From Streptomyces litmocidini (GTDB taxonomy: Bacteria; Actinomycetota; Actinomycetes; Streptomycetales; Streptomycetaceae), in assembly GCF_014649755.1 (NCBI RefSeq), contig NZ_BMTQ01000001.1:1-64000 (forward strand): 64,000 bases of DNA, in the 5' to 3' direction. The translations under genes and the position numbers were made by a program. Shown here one piece after another: positions 8,501 to 15,493 of the stretch. Within the stretch, counting starts at the first letter, position 1, and every line of letters starts with the position of its first letter. The notes under the pieces are model-generated. The model was not told where the DNA came from. It saw nothing but the letters and a program-made list of their open reading frames with translations, and ran no database searches.

Positions 8501-9420
8501 GCGCGGAAGGCGATGGCGCCGTCCTGCCAGTCGGTGGCGCCGTCGCCGTTGGCGTCGGGGGTGACGACGACCTTCGCCCAGGGCAGGCCGTCGCCGCTCT
8601 CGGGCCGTGGGGCGCCGGCGCCGCGGTAGGTCCACTGGCCGGACCAGACGCCGACGCGGGTCTCGGTGCCGCTCCTGCGGGCCTGGTGCCAGAAGCGGGC
8701 GCCGTCGCGGGCGGAGGCGCCGGAGGGCTTGTCGTAGCTGGAGTTGGACTCGACGGCGGCGGCCAGCCGTCCGGTGTTGACGATCGCGTAGCTCGCGCCG
8801 ACCGGGGCGGTGTCGGCGGCGGTGGCGGCGGTGACCTCCGCGAAGACGTCGGCGGTACGGGTGGAGTCCGGGTCGAGCCGGGTGAAGGCGGTCGCGGCGC
8901 CGGTGTCCGAGGAGCCGACGGAGACCAGGTCGTGGCCGGGGATGTCGATCGTGCCGACGCGGAAGGCCTCGGTGTCGCGGACGGCGGTCACCTCGAAGGT
9001 GGTGGTCCGGTCGTCGACGCCGAGCCGGGCGTCGATCTCGACGCCGGGCAGGTCGGGGAAGACGAGGGTGTACGCGGCGGACGTGGCGGTCAGGACGGGT
9101 GCGCCCCCGGCCCGGACGGCGTGGGCGGTGCCGTTGAGCACGATCTGCGTCACCGGGGCCGTGCTCCCGAGGAGGCGGGCTCCGCTCGCCCGGTCGGTGT
9201 ACGACAGGACGCGGGGGAAGTCCTCGGCGACGGCGACGGAGAGCCGGTCGGAGCCGATGACGGCGCCGGCGGTGGGGGTGGCCGTGGCGGTGGCGGTGGT
9301 CTCCTCTTCGGCGAGGGCGGGGCCGGACAGGGCGAACACGGTGGCCGACGCGGCGGCGAGCGCGCAGACCGCACGGATCCTTCGCGGGTTTCGCGGGTTT
9401 CGCGGGTGAGGGAGGGACAT
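5551..9420 (-). CDS. Secreted GH101 endo-alpha-N-acetylgalactosaminidase
   Basis: A 1289-residue exported glycosidase expected to release the Gal-beta-1,3-GalNAc disaccharide from O-glycosylated Ser/Thr. The N-terminus from the ATG at 9418-9420 is an Arg-rich signal peptide ending GPALAEEE. The (beta/alpha)8 catalytic domain shows the nucleophile Asp473 (YIDVYYTHGW) and acid/base Glu499 (VATEWSEKFE). After it come galactose-binding-like beta-sandwiches, a NEW3-like domain (ETLEPGRPNRVTATF) and a C-terminal NPCBM domain (SDLDWTSAANGWGPVERD to ARFHCGS). The start codon has only a weak Shine-Dalgarno; longer upstream frame readings lack a signal peptide and were rejected. Expected in the mucin/glycoprotein degradation context of the adjacent lyase. 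Confidence 0.9.
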   Translation of the reverse strand: MSLPHPRNPRNPRRIRAVCALAAASATVFALSGPALAEEETTATATATPTAGAVIGSDRLSVAVAEDFPRVLSYTDRASGARLLGSTAPVTQIVLNGTAHAVRAGGAPVLTATSAAYTLVFPDLPGVEIDARLGVDDRTTTFEVTAVRDTEAFRVGTIDIPGHDLVSVGSSDTGAATAFTRLDPDSTRTADVFAEVTAATAADTAPVGASYAIVNTGRLAAAVESNSSYDKPSGASARDGARFWHQARRSGTETRVGVWSGQWTYRGAGAPRPESGDGLPWAKVVVTPDANGDGATDWQDGAIAFRAIGVKAPGSDRTPDRVVAHIPFNFASQATHPFLRTLDDVKRISLSTDGLGQFALLKGYGSEGHDSAHPDYGGNYNKRAGGLADLNTLLREGKKWGAGFGVHVNATEAYPEAHHFDETLVDRTKPGWNWLNQSYYIDQRRDVNSGDLARRFQQLRDETDPNLSMLYIDVYYTHGWIADKTMQAVRAQGWNVATEWSEKFERASLWSHWANDLDYGGATNKGLNSQIIRFIRNGEKDVWNNHPVLGQTALVDFEGWTGETDWNAFSANVWQRNLPAKYLQHQKITRWNGDDITFTGGVRGTVENGRRTFYENGRKVLDGESYLLPWDGGKKLYHYNRAGGTTSWAVPGGTRAYTVYELTDNGRVRTATVRPSGGRITLDATAGQPYVLYPAAAPAQAAPQWGQGTPVKDPGFNDAGLGAWTKTGTVARDTDDRGRNSAELSGTATASVRQQITGLTPGERYTASALIEVEPGKTRPTTLSVGGRAVTVERSALEDRVAASDWNGTRFQRAKVTFTAPADGSTPLRVQAASGSAATVRIDDVRIVANAPATKAGTVAYEDFEAVDQGWGPFLKGDAGGTTDPRTHIAQLHAPYTRAGWNGKAIDDVVGGAESLKSHDENSGLVYRTAPWTVPMKDGHDYRVEYDYQSSHAGAYEWVTGYDRVNGTPVETRRTPLGQQRTTGHFAETVTAGCGDTWTGLRKRGDAPDGADFVLDGFTVTDLGPAAERAACGTLTVTAPETLEPGRPNRVTATFANDEASDATGAQAVLTLPEGWTAEPAAPVALGTVAPGERTTATWQVTPPVDAAHQPYSLGASVAYGLDGQPRKLAAATTVRTLPPPPTADSWASDLDWTSAANGWGPVERDLSNGETGAGDGSPLRIGGVTYAKGLGTHAPAKVRYYLGGRCTSFTAEVGVDDVQTTRGSVRFSVLADGTEKAGSPVLRAADPAWSLTADVTGASYVDLVAGDGDDGNGNDHADWGSARFHCGS

Positions 9421-9482
9421 GCGCACTAGTTGGCCCCGCCCCGGGAGCACCGTCAACGAGATCGCGCCGCGCGGGCCCCTCC

Positions 9483-9512
9483 AGTCCAAGAACCCCCTCC
9501 GGTTAGTCCAAG
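9483..9512 (-). promoter_or_regulatory. Direct repeats upstream of the GH101 gene
   Basis: AGTCCAAG occurs at 9483-9490 and again at 9505-9512, exactly 22 bp (two helical turns) apart; on the minus strand they read CTTGGACT. The positions fit an activator or repressor site in the GH101 promoter. The half-site TGGACTA partly resembles aminosugar-control sites, but this is weak. Confidence 0.35.
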
Positions 9513-9548
9513 TGACCCCCGGAGGGGGCGCTTCGGCGGTGGTACGGG

Positions 9549-10058
9549 TCAGCAGCCGCCGCAGTTGTAGAAGGTGACGTCCCAGTGGCTGCCCTCGTCG
9601 GCGTAGACGTTGCCCGCGCCGGACTTCCACTGCGGGGCTCCGTCGCCGCGCAGCCCGATGTAGGCGAAGGTGTTCTTGATGTAGCTCCCGAGGCAGGTGT
9701 ACTTGCTGAAGTCCAGCTTGTAGCCGTTCCAGTGCGAGTACGTGCCGCTCGCGTGGCCGACCTCGGTGCCGCCGGTGATGTTGAGGGCGCAGCCGCTGGC
9801 GCTCTTGAGGGTCTGGGCGCCCTGGGCGGTGGCGAGGTTGAGCTGCTCGAAGGACGTGCAGGTGGAGTTGTAGCGGTCCGAGCAGTTGCCGGACGAGGAC
9901 CAGGTGATTCCGGAGGACCGGAACATCGAGGTCGCGGTGGCGTGGCTGATCTTGGTGACGGCGTGGGCGTCGGTGGTGCTGGTGAGGGCGCCGAAGCCGG
10001 GGGCGAAGAGGGCGCCCAGGACGAGGGCGACTGCGGTGAGGACGGAGCGGAGCTTCAC
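9549..10058 (-). CDS. Small secreted protein with VanX/M15-like zinc peptidase signature
   Basis: A 169-residue protein, GTG start with AGGAGG 7-10 bases upstream, Sec signal peptide to about residue 33 (DAHA). I do not know a named homologue. The mature part has six cysteines and a pattern matching the M15 (VanX/VanY, D-Ala-D-Ala peptidase) zinc site: His109 and Asp116 seven residues apart in SHWNGYKLD, then Glu155 and His158 in EGSHWD. In VanX the equivalents are H116/D123 and E181/H184, with the same spacings. This suggests an extracellular cell-wall amidase/carboxypeptidase or a relative; the fold is smaller than usual and activity is inferred, not shown. Confidence 0.6.
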   Translation of the reverse strand: MKLRSVLTAVALVLGALFAPGFGALTSTTDAHAVTKISHATATSMFRSSGITWSSSGNCSDRYNSTCTSFEQLNLATAQGAQTLKSASGCALNITGGTEVGHASGTYSHWNGYKLDFSKYTCLGSYIKNTFAYIGLRGDGAPQWKSGAGNVYADEGSHWDVTFYNCGGC

Positions 10059-10247
10059 GGGGGTTCCTCCTGCGGGTGACCGTGACGGCTGGGGACGGCT
10101 GTGCAGGTGGTGCTCGTCGCGCAGGGAGATGGTGCCGCAGTTCTACGCGCGTCCGCCAGAGGGCGTCGGTGACAGCGTGACGCCGTCCGGGTGAACGACT
10201 CCCCAGAGATGTTGAATGTTGAACGGAATAGGGCTACAGTCATTCTC

Positions 10248-10261
10248 GTTGAAGTTTCAAC
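10248..10261. promoter_or_regulatory. Palindrome GTTGAAGTTTCAAC in the yceI promoter
   Basis: A perfect 14-bp inverted repeat 22 bases upstream of the yceI ATG, with GTTGAA half-sites repeated at 10211-10224 (GTTGAATGTTGAAC). TTGAA/TTCAA arms are typical of MarR-family operators. No MarR gene is nearby in the window. Confidence 0.5.
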
Positions 10262-10283
10262 AAACACCGACAAGGAGCACGTC

Positions 10284-10895
10284 ATGGGTCTCTTCGGCCG
10301 CAAGAACACCGAGTCCGCCGTCGCCACCGCCACCCTCCCCGTGGACCCGGCCCTCGCCGCCCTCACCGGCGACTACACCATCGACCCGGCGCACAGCAGC
10401 ATCGGCTTCACCGTCCGTCACGCGATGGTCACCAACGTCCGCGGCGCCTTCGCCGAGCACGAGGGCACGCTGAAGATCGACGGCACGAACCCGGCCGCCT
10501 CCACCGCCGCGATCGACGTCAAGATCGCCTCCATCGACACCGGCATCGCGGACCGCGACGGCCACCTGCGCAGCGGCGACTTCTTCGACGCCGAGCGGTT
10601 CCCGCTGATGTCCTTCCGCTCCACCGAGGCGGCGCAGCTGGGCGGCGACACGTTCCGGATCACCGGCGACCTGACCATCAAGGACGTCACCAAGCCGCTC
10701 TCCATCGACCTGGAGTTCAACGGCACCGCGACGGACGTCTACGGCAACGAGCGCGTCGGCTTCGAGGGCTCGGCCGAGATCCTGCGCTCCGAGTGGGGCC
10801 TGACCTGGAACGCGGCCCTGGAGACCGGCGGCGTCATGGTCAGCGACAAGGTCAAGCTGAACTTCGACATCTCCGCGATCAAGAACGCCGCCTGA
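10284..10895 (+). CDS. YceI family polyisoprenoid-binding protein
   Basis: A 203-residue lipocalin-like protein with the YceI hallmarks: GDYTIDPAHSSIGFTVRHAMVTNVRG at residues 29-53, ASIDTGIADRDGHLRSGDFFDAERFP, then the TGDLTIKDVTKPLSIDLEF strand pair and EWGLTWN. YceI proteins bind isoprenoid chains in a beta-barrel; physiological roles vary. There is no export signal; a short N-terminus (MGLFGRKNTES) precedes the domain, so it is probably cytoplasmic. AAGGAG lies 8 bases before the ATG. A palindrome in the promoter implies specific control. Confidence 0.9.
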   Translation: MGLFGRKNTESAVATATLPVDPALAALTGDYTIDPAHSSIGFTVRHAMVTNVRGAFAEHEGTLKIDGTNPAASTAAIDVKIASIDTGIADRDGHLRSGDFFDAERFPLMSFRSTEAAQLGGDTFRITGDLTIKDVTKPLSIDLEFNGTATDVYGNERVGFEGSAEILRSEWGLTWNAALETGGVMVSDKVKLNFDISAIKNAA

Positions 10896-10945
10896 CCCTG
10901 CCGCCGGCCCCTCCCCCGGCCCCGTCCGGCCCACCGGACGCACGA

Positions 10946-10983
10946 GCGCGCCCGCCCTCCGCAGCAGCGGAAGGCGGGCGCTC
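10946..10983 (+). terminator. Hairpin after yceI
   Basis: Arms around GCGCCCGCC and GGCGGGCGC form a stem of about 17 bp with one mismatch and a 4-base loop, 50 bases after the yceI stop. Confidence 0.65.
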
Positions 10984-11080
10984 GGCGTTCTCCGCCTCCC
11001 CGGGCGCGGTGGAAGGGGCGAAGGGCGCCCGGTCCCGCCGGTCGACGCCGTTGTCAGTGGCGGCCGTTAGCGTCGTCGGC

Positions 11081-12184
11081 ATGGAATTCCGCATCGACAG
11101 CGCCGTGTTGACCGACGCCGTGGCCTGGGCCGCGCGCGTCCTGCCGGCCCGCTCCCCCCTGCCCGTCCTCGGCGGTCTGCTCCTGGAGGCGGCGGACGGC
11201 CGGCTGCGCGTCTCGGGCCTGGACCACGAGGCCTCGGCCCGCGTCGAGGTCGAGGCCGACACGGTCGTCGAGGGCCGGGCCCTGGTCCTCGGCCGACGCC
11301 TGTCCGACATCTGCAAGGTGCTCCCCCGGGGCGGCGCCGAGCTCGCCGTGGAGGGCGGCCGCCTCTCGGTGACCTCGGGCGACGCCCGCTTCGGCCTCTC
11401 GCTGCTGCCCCTCGACGACTACCCCGCCGCGCCCGTCCTGCCCGAGGTGCGCGGGCTCGTCGACGGGGACGCCTTCGCGGCGGCGGTCGGCCAGGTCGCC
11501 GTGGCCGCGGGCCGGGACGACTCGCTGCCCGTCCTCACCGGGATACGGCTGGCCCTGGACGGCACCACGATGACGCTGGCCGCCACCGACCGCTACCGGT
11601 ACGCGGTCCGCACCCTGGAGTGGAAGCCGGAGGCCGGTGCCGAGGCGGAGTGCGCGGACGTGGTCGTCCCGGCCCGCCGACTCACCGAGATCGCCCGCTC
11701 CCTCGCGGGCGCGGGCCCGGCCCGCCTCGCCCTCGACTCCGGCTCCCTCGGCTTCGAGAGCGCCGGGACCCGCACCACCACCCGCCTGCTCGACGGCCGG
11801 CTCCCCCGCCACGACAAGCTCTTCGCCCTCGGCGAGCACGCCCTCGCGGCCACCGGGCGGGCCCCGCTGACCGAGGCCGTCAAGCGGGTCGCGGTCGTCG
11901 CCGAGGGCGACAGCCCGGTCCAGCTGGCCTTCTCCCCCACCGCCCTCCACCTCCAGGCGGGCTACGAGGACGACGTGGCCTCCCAGCGCCTCCCCGCCGC
12001 CCTCACGGGCGCGGAGTCCCTGACGGTCGCCTTCAACCCGAACTACCTCCTGGACGCGCTGACCTCCCTGGCCGCCCCCGAGGTCCACTTCCACCTCCTG
12101 GGCCCGGGCCAGCGGGCCCTCCTCACCGACGGCCCGGAGGGAACCCACCACCACCTGCTGATGTCGGTGAAGCCGCTGGTCTGA
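11081..12184 (+). CDS. DNA polymerase III beta subunit paralogue (sliding clamp-like)
   Basis: A 367-residue protein with the three-fold DnaN architecture: domain 1 begins MEFRIDSAVLTDAVAWAARVLPARSPLPVLGGLLLEA, domain 2 carries DSLPVLTGIRLAL and TDRYRYAVR, domain 3 ends HHLLMSVKPLV. Clamps encircle DNA and tether polymerases. Here the genomic setting (yceI, TPM-like gene) is not the dnaA-dnaN-recF origin region, so this is an additional, divergent clamp. The C-terminus departs from the usual MPMRL-type ending that shapes the partner-binding pocket. A TAGCGT box lies 7 bases before the ATG and no Shine-Dalgarno is visible, suggesting a leaderless transcript. It ends 17 bases from the convergent TPM-like gene. 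Confidence 0.85.
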   Translation: MEFRIDSAVLTDAVAWAARVLPARSPLPVLGGLLLEAADGRLRVSGLDHEASARVEVEADTVVEGRALVLGRRLSDICKVLPRGGAELAVEGGRLSVTSGDARFGLSLLPLDDYPAAPVLPEVRGLVDGDAFAAAVGQVAVAAGRDDSLPVLTGIRLALDGTTMTLAATDRYRYAVRTLEWKPEAGAEAECADVVVPARRLTEIARSLAGAGPARLALDSGSLGFESAGTRTTTRLLDGRLPRHDKLFALGEHALAATGRAPLTEAVKRVAVVAEGDSPVQLAFSPTALHLQAGYEDDVASQRLPAALTGAESLTVAFNPNYLLDALTSLAAPEVHFHLLGPGQRALLTDGPEGTHHHLLMSVKPLV

Positions 12185-12201
12185 GCCGCCCGGAGGGGCC
12201 G

Positions 12202-13551
12202 CTAGAACCCACCGCCCCCGTCGAACCCGCCTCCGCCGTCGAACCCGCCTCCCCCGTCGAACCCGCCGCCGCCCCCGAAGTCGCCCGAGCCGAAGTCGCC
12301 GGCGCTGAAGTCGCCGCCCTGGAAGTCCCCGAAATCGCCGCCGCCGTACTCGGAGGCGTACGCCGGGGTGGCGAGCATGGAGCCGAGCATGGTGCCCACG
12401 AGGAGGCCGGGGAGCATGCCGCCGCCGAAGTAGCCGCCGGCCCAGGGGCCGTAGGCGGGGCCCGCCTCCCAGTAGGGGCGGCGCCCGGCGTCGGTGTCGA
12501 CGGTGCGGGCCACGGGGTCGAGGCCGTCGTCGAGGCGGGCCGCGTCGGCGGCGCAGACCGGGACCTGGCGGGGGGCGCCGCCGGGCGGGATCCAGGCCCG
12601 GTCCTCGGTGGCGGGGCCGTGGCGGGGGTCGAAGAAGCACGGGGGCCGGCGCTCGGGGAGCGGGCGGGACTCGCGGCGGGCGGCCAGGACGGCGAGGGAG
12701 AAGCGGCCCTCCTCCAGTGCCTGGGTGACGCCGCGGACGTCGTGCGGGCGGACGGCCGAGGCCATGAGGGACTTGGCCTTGTCGTACGAGTCGAGGGCGC
12801 GCTCGTAGTCGCCGCGCATGGCGTCGTCGGCGCCGCGCTCGGCGGGGTGGAAGTCGAGGCGTTCGAGTTCCTCGCCGAAGGCGGTGATGTCCTCGTCGAC
12901 GACGACCCGGAGCCGGTCGAGGGCGGCGCGCTCCTCGGCCTCCTTGCGGCGCCTCTTCTGCCGGACGACGGCGTAGGCGCCCGCGCCGCCCGCGACGACG
13001 ACCGCGCCGAGGACGGCGAGCCCGGCGACGGGGACCCCGGAGTCCGTGCCGACGACGCCCCAGGAGGCCGGGGCGGAGCCGCGCAGGGCGGGCAGGGCCT
13101 GGTCGACGAAGTCGTTGAGTTCGGTGGCGGCGTCGACGCCGGGCTGCCGTACGGAGGCGACGAGGTTGTCCACGGCGGCCGGGGACATCACGGAGCGGTC
13201 GACGCCCGCGTCGAAGCGGTCGCCGAGGCGCACCGCGTACAGGCCGGCGATGCCGGTCCGGGCGCGCAGGTCGTCGATGAGGCCCTTGGGCGGGAACTGC
13301 GCGTTCGCGGGCAGGACCGCCACGAAGAGCGGCTTGTCCGCGTCCTTGATCTTCTGCGCGAGGGCCTTCGCGTCGGCCGTGGAGAGCTGGCCGGCGGCGC
13401 CCGGGTCGACGTAGACCGGGCCCTGTCTCAGGGCGGCGGCCGCGTCGGACACGCCCGTGGCCCTGGCGCCCGCGGTGGGCGCCAGGACCAGGAGCAGGAG
13501 CAGGAGCAGCCCGCCGAGGGCCGACCCTGTGGACATCGCCCTGGTCCTCAT
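12202..13551 (-). CDS. TPM-domain-like membrane protein with Gly/Phe/Asp repeat tail
   Basis: A 449-residue protein. Residues 1-30 are a signal peptide (GGLLLLLLLVLAPTAGARA); residues about 31-165 resemble the extracytoplasmic TPM domain (GPVYVDPGAAGQLSTADAKALAQKI, RTGIAGLYAVRLGDRFDAG). A transmembrane helix follows (VPVAGLAVLGAVVVAGGAGAYAVV) with a basic stop-transfer RQKRRRKE, then a cytoplasmic helical region and a glycine-rich end. The tail has repeats first of GGDF type and finally three copies of GGGGFD. Function unknown. The start ATG is preceded at 6 bases by TAGCGT, so a leaderless transcript is likely. Confidence 0.75.
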   Translation of the reverse strand: MRTRAMSTGSALGGLLLLLLLVLAPTAGARATGVSDAAAALRQGPVYVDPGAAGQLSTADAKALAQKIKDADKPLFVAVLPANAQFPPKGLIDDLRARTGIAGLYAVRLGDRFDAGVDRSVMSPAAVDNLVASVRQPGVDAATELNDFVDQALPALRGSAPASWGVVGTDSGVPVAGLAVLGAVVVAGGAGAYAVVRQKRRRKEAEERAALDRLRVVVDEDITAFGEELERLDFHPAERGADDAMRGDYERALDSYDKAKSLMASAVRPHDVRGVTQALEEGRFSLAVLAARRESRPLPERRPPCFFDPRHGPATEDRAWIPPGGAPRQVPVCAADAARLDDGLDPVARTVDTDAGRRPYWEAGPAYGPWAGGYFGGGMLPGLLVGTMLGSMLATPAYASEYGGGDFGDFQGGDFSAGDFGSGDFGGGGGFDGGGGFDGGGGFDGGGGF

Positions 13552-13565
13552 GGTTCGACGCTACC

Positions 13566-13585
13566 CGAACCAGACCGAACCAGAC
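13566..13585 (-). repeat. Tandem 10-bp repeat in the TPM-like gene promoter
   Basis: Two perfect tandem copies of CCGAACCAGA (minus strand TCTGGTTCGG) lie just upstream of the TAGCGT box at 13558-13563, covering the -35 position. They may be a regulator site. Confidence 0.4.
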
Positions 13586-13594
13586 ATAGGGGGA

Positions 13595-15211
13595 CTATTC
13601 TGCGGGGTCGATGCCCGCGCGCAGCAGTCCGTACGTGAAGGCGTCCTCCAGGGCCTGCCAGGAGGCGGCGATGACGTTCTCGCCGACGCCGACCGTGGAC
13701 CACTCGCCGTCGCCGTCGCTGGTGGTGACGAGGACCCGGGTCGTGGACTCGGTGCCGTGACGGCCCTCCAGGATGCGGACCTTGTAGTCGACCAGCTCGA
13801 ACTTGGCGAGCGGCGGGTAGATCCGGTCGAGGGCCACCCGCATCGCCCGGTCGAGGGCGTTGACCGGGCCGTTGCCCTCGGCGGTGGCGACGATCCGCTC
13901 GCCCTTGGCCCAGAGCTTCACGGTCGCCTCGTTGGCGTGGGTGCCGTCGGGGCGGTCCTCCACGATCGCGCGCCAGGACTCCGTACGGAAGTAGCGGCGG
14001 GCCCGGCCCTCGGCCTCCTCGCGGAGCAGCAGCTCGAAGGAGGCGTCGGCGGCCTCGTACGTGTAGCCCTTGAGCTCGCGCTCCTTGACGCGCTCGACGA
14101 CGCGGGCGACGAGGTCGCGGTCGCCGCCCAGGTCGACGCCGAGCTCCTTGCCCTTGAGCTCGATGGAGGCGCGGCCGGCCATGTCGGAGACGAGCATCCG
14201 CATGGTGTTGCCGACCAGCTCGGGGTCGATGTGCTGGTAGAGGTCGGGGTCCACCTTGATCGCGGAGGCGTGCAGTCCCGCCTTGTGGGCGAAGGCGGAG
14301 ACGCCGACGTACGGCTGGTGGGTGGAGGGCGTGAGGTTGACGACCTCGGCGATGGCGTGCGAGATCCGCGTCATCTCGGCGAGCGCGCCCTCGGGGAGGA
14401 TCCGCTTGCCGTACTTGAGCTCCAGGGCCGCGACGACGGGGAAGAGGTTGGCGTTGCCGACCCGCTCGCCGTAGCCGTTGGCGGTGCACTGGACGTGGGT
14501 GGCGCCCGCGTCGACGGCGGCGAGGGTGTTGGCGACGGCGCAGCCGGTGTCGTCCTGGGCGTGGATGCCGAGGCGGGCGCCGGTGTCGGCGAGGACGGTG
14601 GCGACGACGGCCTGGATCTGGGCGGGGAGCATGCCGCCGTTGGTGTCGCAGAGGACGACGACGTCGGCGCCGGCCTCGTGCGCGGCGCGGACGACGGCCT
14701 TGGCGTAGTCCGGGTTCGCCTTGTAGCCGTCGAAGAAGTGCTCGCAGTCGACGAAGACCCTGCGGCCCTGGGCGGTCAGGTGGGAGACGGTGTCGCGGAC
14801 CATCTCCAGGTTCTCGTCGAGGGTGGTGCGCAGGGCGAGCTCGACGTGCCGGTCGTGCGACTTGGCCACCAGGGTGATCACCGGAGCGCCGGAGTCGAGG
14901 AGCGCCTTGACCTGCGGGTCCTCGGCGGCGCTGCCGCCGGCCCTGCGGGTGGCGCCGAAGGCGACGAGCTGCGCGTTCTCGAACGCGATCTCCTGCCGGG
15001 CGCGGGCGAAGAACTCCGTGTCGCGCGGGTTGGCGCCGGGCCAGCCGCCTTCGATGAAGCCCACGCCGAACTCGTCGAGGTGCCGGGCGATGGTCAGCTT
15101 GTCCGCGACGGTGAGGTTGATGCCTTCACGCTGCGCCCCGTCGCGCAGGGTCGTGTCGAAGACATGGAAACTGTCGTCGAGGCGCGATCCCTCGGCGTTC
15201 TCCGTGGTCAT
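13595..15211 (-). CDS. cimA: Citramalate synthase
   Basis: A 538-residue enzyme condensing pyruvate with acetyl-CoA to (R)-citramalate, giving 2-ketobutyrate for isoleucine independently of threonine. The HMGL-like TIM barrel shows FDTTLRDGAQREGI near the N-terminus, the metal and acid/base region HAQDDTGCAVANTLAAVDAGATHVQCTANGYGERVGN, and a C-terminal regulatory LeuA dimer domain with the FELVDYKVRI pattern typical of CimA rather than 2-isopropylmalate synthase. The ATG at 15209-15211 is chosen for an AGGAG upstream and because a longer start adds only non-conserved residues. A leader peptide and terminator precede it, so transcription attenuation is expected. Confidence 0.92.
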   Translation of the reverse strand: MTTENAEGSRLDDSFHVFDTTLRDGAQREGINLTVADKLTIARHLDEFGVGFIEGGWPGANPRDTEFFARARQEIAFENAQLVAFGATRRAGGSAAEDPQVKALLDSGAPVITLVAKSHDRHVELALRTTLDENLEMVRDTVSHLTAQGRRVFVDCEHFFDGYKANPDYAKAVVRAAHEAGADVVVLCDTNGGMLPAQIQAVVATVLADTGARLGIHAQDDTGCAVANTLAAVDAGATHVQCTANGYGERVGNANLFPVVAALELKYGKRILPEGALAEMTRISHAIAEVVNLTPSTHQPYVGVSAFAHKAGLHASAIKVDPDLYQHIDPELVGNTMRMLVSDMAGRASIELKGKELGVDLGGDRDLVARVVERVKERELKGYTYEAADASFELLLREEAEGRARRYFRTESWRAIVEDRPDGTHANEATVKLWAKGERIVATAEGNGPVNALDRAMRVALDRIYPPLAKFELVDYKVRILEGRHGTESTTRVLVTTSDGDGEWSTVGVGENVIAASWQALEDAFTYGLLRAGIDPAE

Positions 15212-15313
15212 GGCTGTGTTGGCTCCTGTCGGATGTGGCTCCGGAAGGTATGGATCCACTTGCCCCCATTCTCACGCGCCGTCCGCTTCCGGCGTGGGTG
15301 GGGCCGGAAAACG

Positions 15314-15340
15314 AAAAAACCCCTCGCGGGTGCGAGAGGT
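15314..15340 (-). terminator. Intrinsic terminator (attenuator) in the cimA leader
   Basis: On the minus strand a hairpin CCTCTCG-CACCC-GCGAGGGG is followed directly by TTTTTT, about 100 bases before the cimA start. A T tract is rare for ordinary Streptomyces terminators. Upstream, 15387-15400 can pair with 15367-15378 (CCACTG-AA-CCGCGG with CCGCGGCAGTGG), a structure that includes the leader peptide stop region. Confidence 0.8.
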
Positions 15341-15393
15341 CTGCGCGCGGGTCTGGGGCACGGTGTCCACTGCCGCGGGGGTCGTTCCGCGGT

Positions 15394-15435
15394 TCAGTGG
15401 CCACTGCGGACCGGCGCGCTGCTGCCGATAATCAT
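15394..15435 (-). CDS. cimA leader peptide
   Basis: A 13-codon frame reading MIIGSSAPVRSGH, with consecutive ATT and ATC isoleucine codons at 2-3 and a valine at 9, ends 54 bases before the terminator hairpin. Isoleucine is the pathway end product. The layout parallels the ilvB leader (also 13 codons) in this window. No Shine-Dalgarno is visible and I did not identify its promoter. Regulation by ribosome stalling is inferred. Confidence 0.65.
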   Translation of the reverse strand: MIIGSSAPVRSGH

Positions 15436-15493
15436 CGTGGTAGCGAGCACGCCGGAAGTCTGGCACAGGTCCGGGGTCAGCGGGACGGCGGTC

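Noticed and set aside
9373..9405. 9-bp tandem repeat TTCGCGGGT as a regulatory element
   Set aside because: It encodes the NPRNPRR repeat at the start of the GH101 signal peptide, so it is coding sequence.
5392..9429. Open plus-strand frame of more than 1300 codons
   Set aside because: It is antisense to GH101 and consists of Gly/Val/Asp/Arg-rich shadow sequence produced by GC-rich third positions; no domain or start signal.
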